Assembly: GCF_900091585.1 (NCBI RefSeq) | Contig: NZ_FMHT01000003.1 | Span: forward strand, 3,711,501 to 3,775,500 | Direction of reading: 5' to 3' | DNA: 64,000 bases | DNA from: Micromonospora nigra | GTDB taxonomy: Bacteria; Actinomycetota; Actinomycetes; Mycobacteriales; Micromonosporaceae | The notes under the pieces: model-generated | Database searches by the model: none | What the model saw: the letters and a program-made list of their open reading frames with translations, nothing else | Told to the model about the DNA's origin: nothing | Part shown: one piece after another, positions 61,748-64,000 of the stretch | Layout: each line of letters begins with the position of its first letter | Position numbering within the stretch: the stretch's first letter is position 1 | Translations under genes and position numbers: made by a program

Positions 61748-62944
61748 GCGGTAGGCTTCGATTGCTTGATCGAGTTGTTTGACGGCACGGCTACGCTTCC
61801 ACGGGTCGAGGCCGCGACGGAGACCTTGTAGTCGTTGTTCGATTCGGCGCGTTGAGCTAAGCGAGGTCAGCTCGACTACCTCGGTGATGGTCTGGCACGC
61901 GAGCCCGATGTTCTGCTGACGTGTGAATGCCTCGGCTCGGTACAGCAACCGGAATGAGCGATTGTGCAGGTTGCCCTGGTCGCTGAGCTTGAGGGCCTTT
62001 TCTGTTGCGTCGAGTACCTGGGCGCTGTCGTGGAACTTGAGTGCGTTCTGGGCGCTGGTGCTCCAGAAGAAGGACTCGTCGTAGAAGTACCACCATGACT
62101 GGCGAGGGCTGTGGTCGGCGAGCGCTGCCTGCAGGGCTGTGTACTCGCGGTCGAGGGCGTCTTTCGACCTGTCTGCTTGGCCGTCGGCGGTGAGGGCGCG
62201 CACGGCCACGTCGGCGGCGTAGGCGCGGGCGTAGGGGCTGCCGCTCTGCTCGGCCCAGGCGGCTGCGGCGACGGCGTGATCGATGCCGACTCGTGGTTGG
62301 CCCTGCCAGGTTGCCAGATGGCTCATGGTGCAGAGGATGTAGGTCACCAGCTCGACTGCTCGGGCTTCGTGTGCGGCGCTGCGGGCGTCGTCGTAGAACC
62401 GCTGCGCGGATCTGTAGTCGCCCATGTTGAAGCACAGCCAGCCGGTCAGTTGAGTCAGCTCGGCGTAGGCGACCACCGCTCGGTCGCGGTGCTGGCCGTC
62501 GAGGGCGGCTTTGGCCTGCTGTTCGGCGATGCGCCGGTAGGCCAGTGCGCTGGGCAGGGTGGAGCTGGCCCCGAGGACGTCGCCTTGCTTGCGGAGGTTG
62601 GGCATCATGGCCTCGCAATGCGCGAGCGTGGCGGGATCGAACCTTCTGGACTCGACGAGCAGCGGTACGGCGTCAGCTCGCCCGGCTGCGCTCGCCAGAT
62701 CGGTCAGTGGCGTTGCCGCTGCGACCGCCAACGCTGCGGTCAGTTTGCCCAGCATGTCCCTGCGGGCCCGGGAGTGCGGTATCCGTTGCATCCACATGAC
62801 GATGACCTGCGCCAACTCTCCGAAGTCGACCTCCTCGGTCAGGCCGCTCAGAGCGGTGGTGTCCGCCTGTGACGGAGCACTCGCCTCGGTGTTAGGGCGC
62901 CGGCCGAGCAGGTCGCGAAGCAGGATCTCCGCTCCGCTCGGCAC
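61730..62944 (-). CDS. TPR-like regulator without N-terminal HTH
   Basis: A 404-aa helical-repeat protein of the type usually attached to XRE regulators: ELAQVIVMWMQRIPHSRARR, LGKLTAALAVAAATPL, LTGWLCFNMGDYRSAQRFYD, ILCTMSHLATWQGQPRVGID, QSWWYFYDESFFW. No helix-turn-helix precedes it. The frame is open further up to 63364, but that part reads antisense to hsdS and is unlikely. The assumed start is GTG 62944 (or 62947), so it is divergent with almost no spacing from the restriction-gene region. It may be truncated. Confidence 0.7.
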   Translation of the reverse strand: MPSGAEILLRDLLGRRPNTEASAPSQADTTALSGLTEEVDFGELAQVIVMWMQRIPHSRARRDMLGKLTAALAVAAATPLTDLASAAGRADAVPLLVESRRFDPATLAHCEAMMPNLRKQGDVLGASSTLPSALAYRRIAEQQAKAALDGQHRDRAVVAYAELTQLTGWLCFNMGDYRSAQRFYDDARSAAHEARAVELVTYILCTMSHLATWQGQPRVGIDHAVAAAAWAEQSGSPYARAYAADVAVRALTADGQADRSKDALDREYTALQAALADHSPRQSWWYFYDESFFWSTSAQNALKFHDSAQVLDATEKALKLSDQGNLHNRSFRLLYRAEAFTRQQNIGLACQTITEVVELTSLSSTRRIEQRLQGLRRGLDPWKRSRAVKQLDQAIEAYRSAPTT

Positions 62945-62972
62945 CACCGCAGATGTGCCTACTCTCGTCGGA

Positions 62973-63050
62973 ATGCTACGTGAGCTGTCTCTGCGGCAGC
63001 GCGCATCGGATGAGCGCGTTCTGCAGCTCTTGGGAGGTTTGGCGAAATGA
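62973..63050 (+). CDS. 25-aa ORF upstream of hsdS
   Basis: A short frame from ATG 62973 (or GTG 62955) reading MLRELSLRQRASDERVLQLL and ending GGLAK. Its stop overlaps the hsdS start (ATGA). It could be a leader peptide or the tail of a lost gene. Evidence is the coupling only. Confidence 0.3.
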   Translation: MLRELSLRQRASDERVLQLLGGLAK

Positions 63051-64000
63051 TTGGGTGGCGCGACACGGTGCTCGGTGATGAGATCGAGCTGGCTTACGGC
63101 AAAGCGCTTCCCGCTCACTCCCGCCGGCCTGGAAACTATGGCGTCTACGGATCGAACGGGCAGGTTGGTGTACACGACGAACCCCTCATCAAGGGCCCGG
63201 GCATCGTGGTGGGGCGCAAGGGCTCGGTCGGTGCCCTCGCATACACGGTGGAGCCATTCTGGCCCATAGACACGACCTACTACGTCGTTGACAAGGGTGA
63301 TCACAACTGGCGCTACCTTTACTACCTGTTGGGTAGTTGCGGGCTGACGGGCTTGAATAGCCACAGTGCTGTACCGGGACTGAACCGTGAAGATGTCTAC
63401 TCAATCGCTGTCCGGATCCCGCCGCGCGATGTACAGGACGATATTGCACGAGTGCTGGACTGTGTGTCGGACGCCATTGAGCTCGAGCGTATAGCTCTGA
63501 GCAATGGCGAGGAACTGCTTCGAGCTGTGGCTGGCGAACTTTTCACCCGGGGCCTGCGTGGCGAGCCGGTCAAGGAGACCGCTCTCGGGCCATTGCCAGA
63601 GAGCTGGTCTGTCGTCGATTTTGCTGACGTTCGCGAGTGGCTCCAGTATGGGACATCGGTCCATTGCACGCTCGAAGAGCGTGGCTACCCGGTGCTTCGC
63701 ATTCCGAATATCAAGACCGGTCATGTCGATCCATCTGAGTTAAAGTACGCCGATCTGCGCGAAGTCGACGCTGTGCGTTACCTCCTGAGGCAGGGCGACC
63801 TGCTTTTCATCCGCACCAACGGCGTGCTGGAGCGTCTTGGTGCTTGCGCGGTGTACCAGGATGAGCCGGCTGAAGCTCTTTTCGCCTCCTACCTAATTCG
63901 CGCTCGCCTCAAGGATTTTGTCGACCCGCGGTACGTGGCCTACTTCTATGGCTCCCCTGTGGGGTCGGCCATGGTTGCTGGCAGGGCGACGCCGGCGGCC
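63047..64000 (+). CDS. hsdS: type I restriction specificity subunit (partial)
   Basis: The open frame runs off the window after 318 residues. The first target-recognition domain shows WRDTVLGDEIELAYGKALPA, GVYGSNGQVGVHDEPLIKGP, GIVVGRKGSVG, FWPIDTTYYV, then the conserved helix QDDIARVLDCVSDAIELERI; the second begins PLPESWSVVDFADVREWLQY and DLLFIRTNG. HsdS recognises the DNA target for HsdM and HsdR. GGGAGG precedes the ATG. The partner genes are not in the window on this side, so they must follow downstream or be absent. Confidence 0.9.
   Translation, partial: MIGWRDTVLGDEIELAYGKALPAHSRRPGNYGVYGSNGQVGVHDEPLIKGPGIVVGRKGSVGALAYTVEPFWPIDTTYYVVDKGDHNWRYLYYLLGSCGLTGLNSHSAVPGLNREDVYSIAVRIPPRDVQDDIARVLDCVSDAIELERIALSNGEELLRAVAGELFTRGLRGEPVKETALGPLPESWSVVDFADVREWLQYGTSVHCTLEERGYPVLRIPNIKTGHVDPSELKYADLREVDAVRYLLRQGDLLFIRTNGVLERLGACAVYQDEPAEALFASYLIRARLKDFVDPRYVAYFYGSPVGSAMVAGRATPAA

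Noticed and set aside
61730..63364. TPR protein reading extended to 544 codons
   Set aside because: The first 140 codons lie opposite the clear hsdS coding frame.

Overview
The window is high-GC DNA with GTG starts, GGAGG-type ribosome binding sites and many overlapping stop/start codons. The gene families (FxLD lanthipeptide, BTAD regulators, DUF2637, GOLPH3-like protein, XRE-TPR regulators, actinomycete integrative-element genes) point to a filamentous actinomycete, most likely Micromonosporaceae; that placement is inference. No CRISPR array or rRNA is visible. One tRNA, tRNA-Arg(CCT), lies at 33095-33170.

Layout. (1) 0.2-9.4 kb is a decayed integrative element: an IS110 transposase, a pRiA4b ORF-3-like gene, a phage-type cytosine-C5 methyltransferase gene that has lost its 5' end and been split, then an excisionase-like gene and a tyrosine integrase. 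The methyltransferase is split by a 4.1-kb Tn554-like transposon with 12-bp inverted ends, two tyrosine recombinases and a passenger SAM methyltransferase. (2) 9.5-14.1 kb is a graveyard: an Imm21-like gene with a 1-nt deletion, a hypothetical gene cut by an IS5-family element, a kinase-like gene cut by a second IS5-family element, and a SAM methyltransferase with a 1-nt frameshift. (3) 14.1-19.1 kb is a minus-strand operon: APC permease, acetamidase/formamidase, GOLPH3-like protein, GNAT, a 37-aa ORF and a secreted protein. (4) 19.2-31.5 kb is a class I lanthipeptide locus of the FxLD type: XRE-TPR regulator, creatininase-family amidohydrolase, S9 peptidase, a second XRE-TPR regulator, PIMT-like FxLD methyltransferase, a 51-aa precursor, LanB, LanC and a stand-alone SpaB_C-type protein. 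The same palindrome (ATGCGGAC-N9/10-GTCCGCAT) lies upstream of both regulator genes and of the lanthipeptide operon, which suggests one regulon.

(5) 31.7-33.1 kb holds two small hypothetical genes and the tRNA. (6) 33.4-42.3 kb is a run of plus-strand integrative/conjugative-element genes: a coiled-coil gene fused by deletion to a replication-relaxation gene, a lysozyme/M23 cell-wall hydrolase, a winged-helix protein, DUF932 and small zinc-ribbon proteins. (7) 42.4-43.5 kb has a ribbon-helix-helix gene and a lower-GC gene with a PD-(D/E)xK signature. (8) 43.5-52.3 kb is a minus-strand set of membrane proteins: DUF2637, BTAD-LysM, BTAD-TM, Hsp70-TM and a lipoprotein, with four phased decamers upstream of the BTAD-LysM/DUF2637 pair. 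(9) 52.4-60.1 kb has a 2315-aa Rhs protein with a Hint domain and C-terminal toxin-like tip, plus its probable immunity gene, preceded by a 13-bp-stem inverted repeat. (10) 60.1-64 kb has transposase scars, a GNAT, a TPR protein and the start of a type I restriction specificity gene that runs off the end.

The most promising biology is the FxLD lanthipeptide locus with its shared operator, two candidate proteases and a tightly coupled tail gene; the BTAD/Hsp70 membrane module with its phased decamers; and the methyltransferase-carrying Tn554-like transposon.
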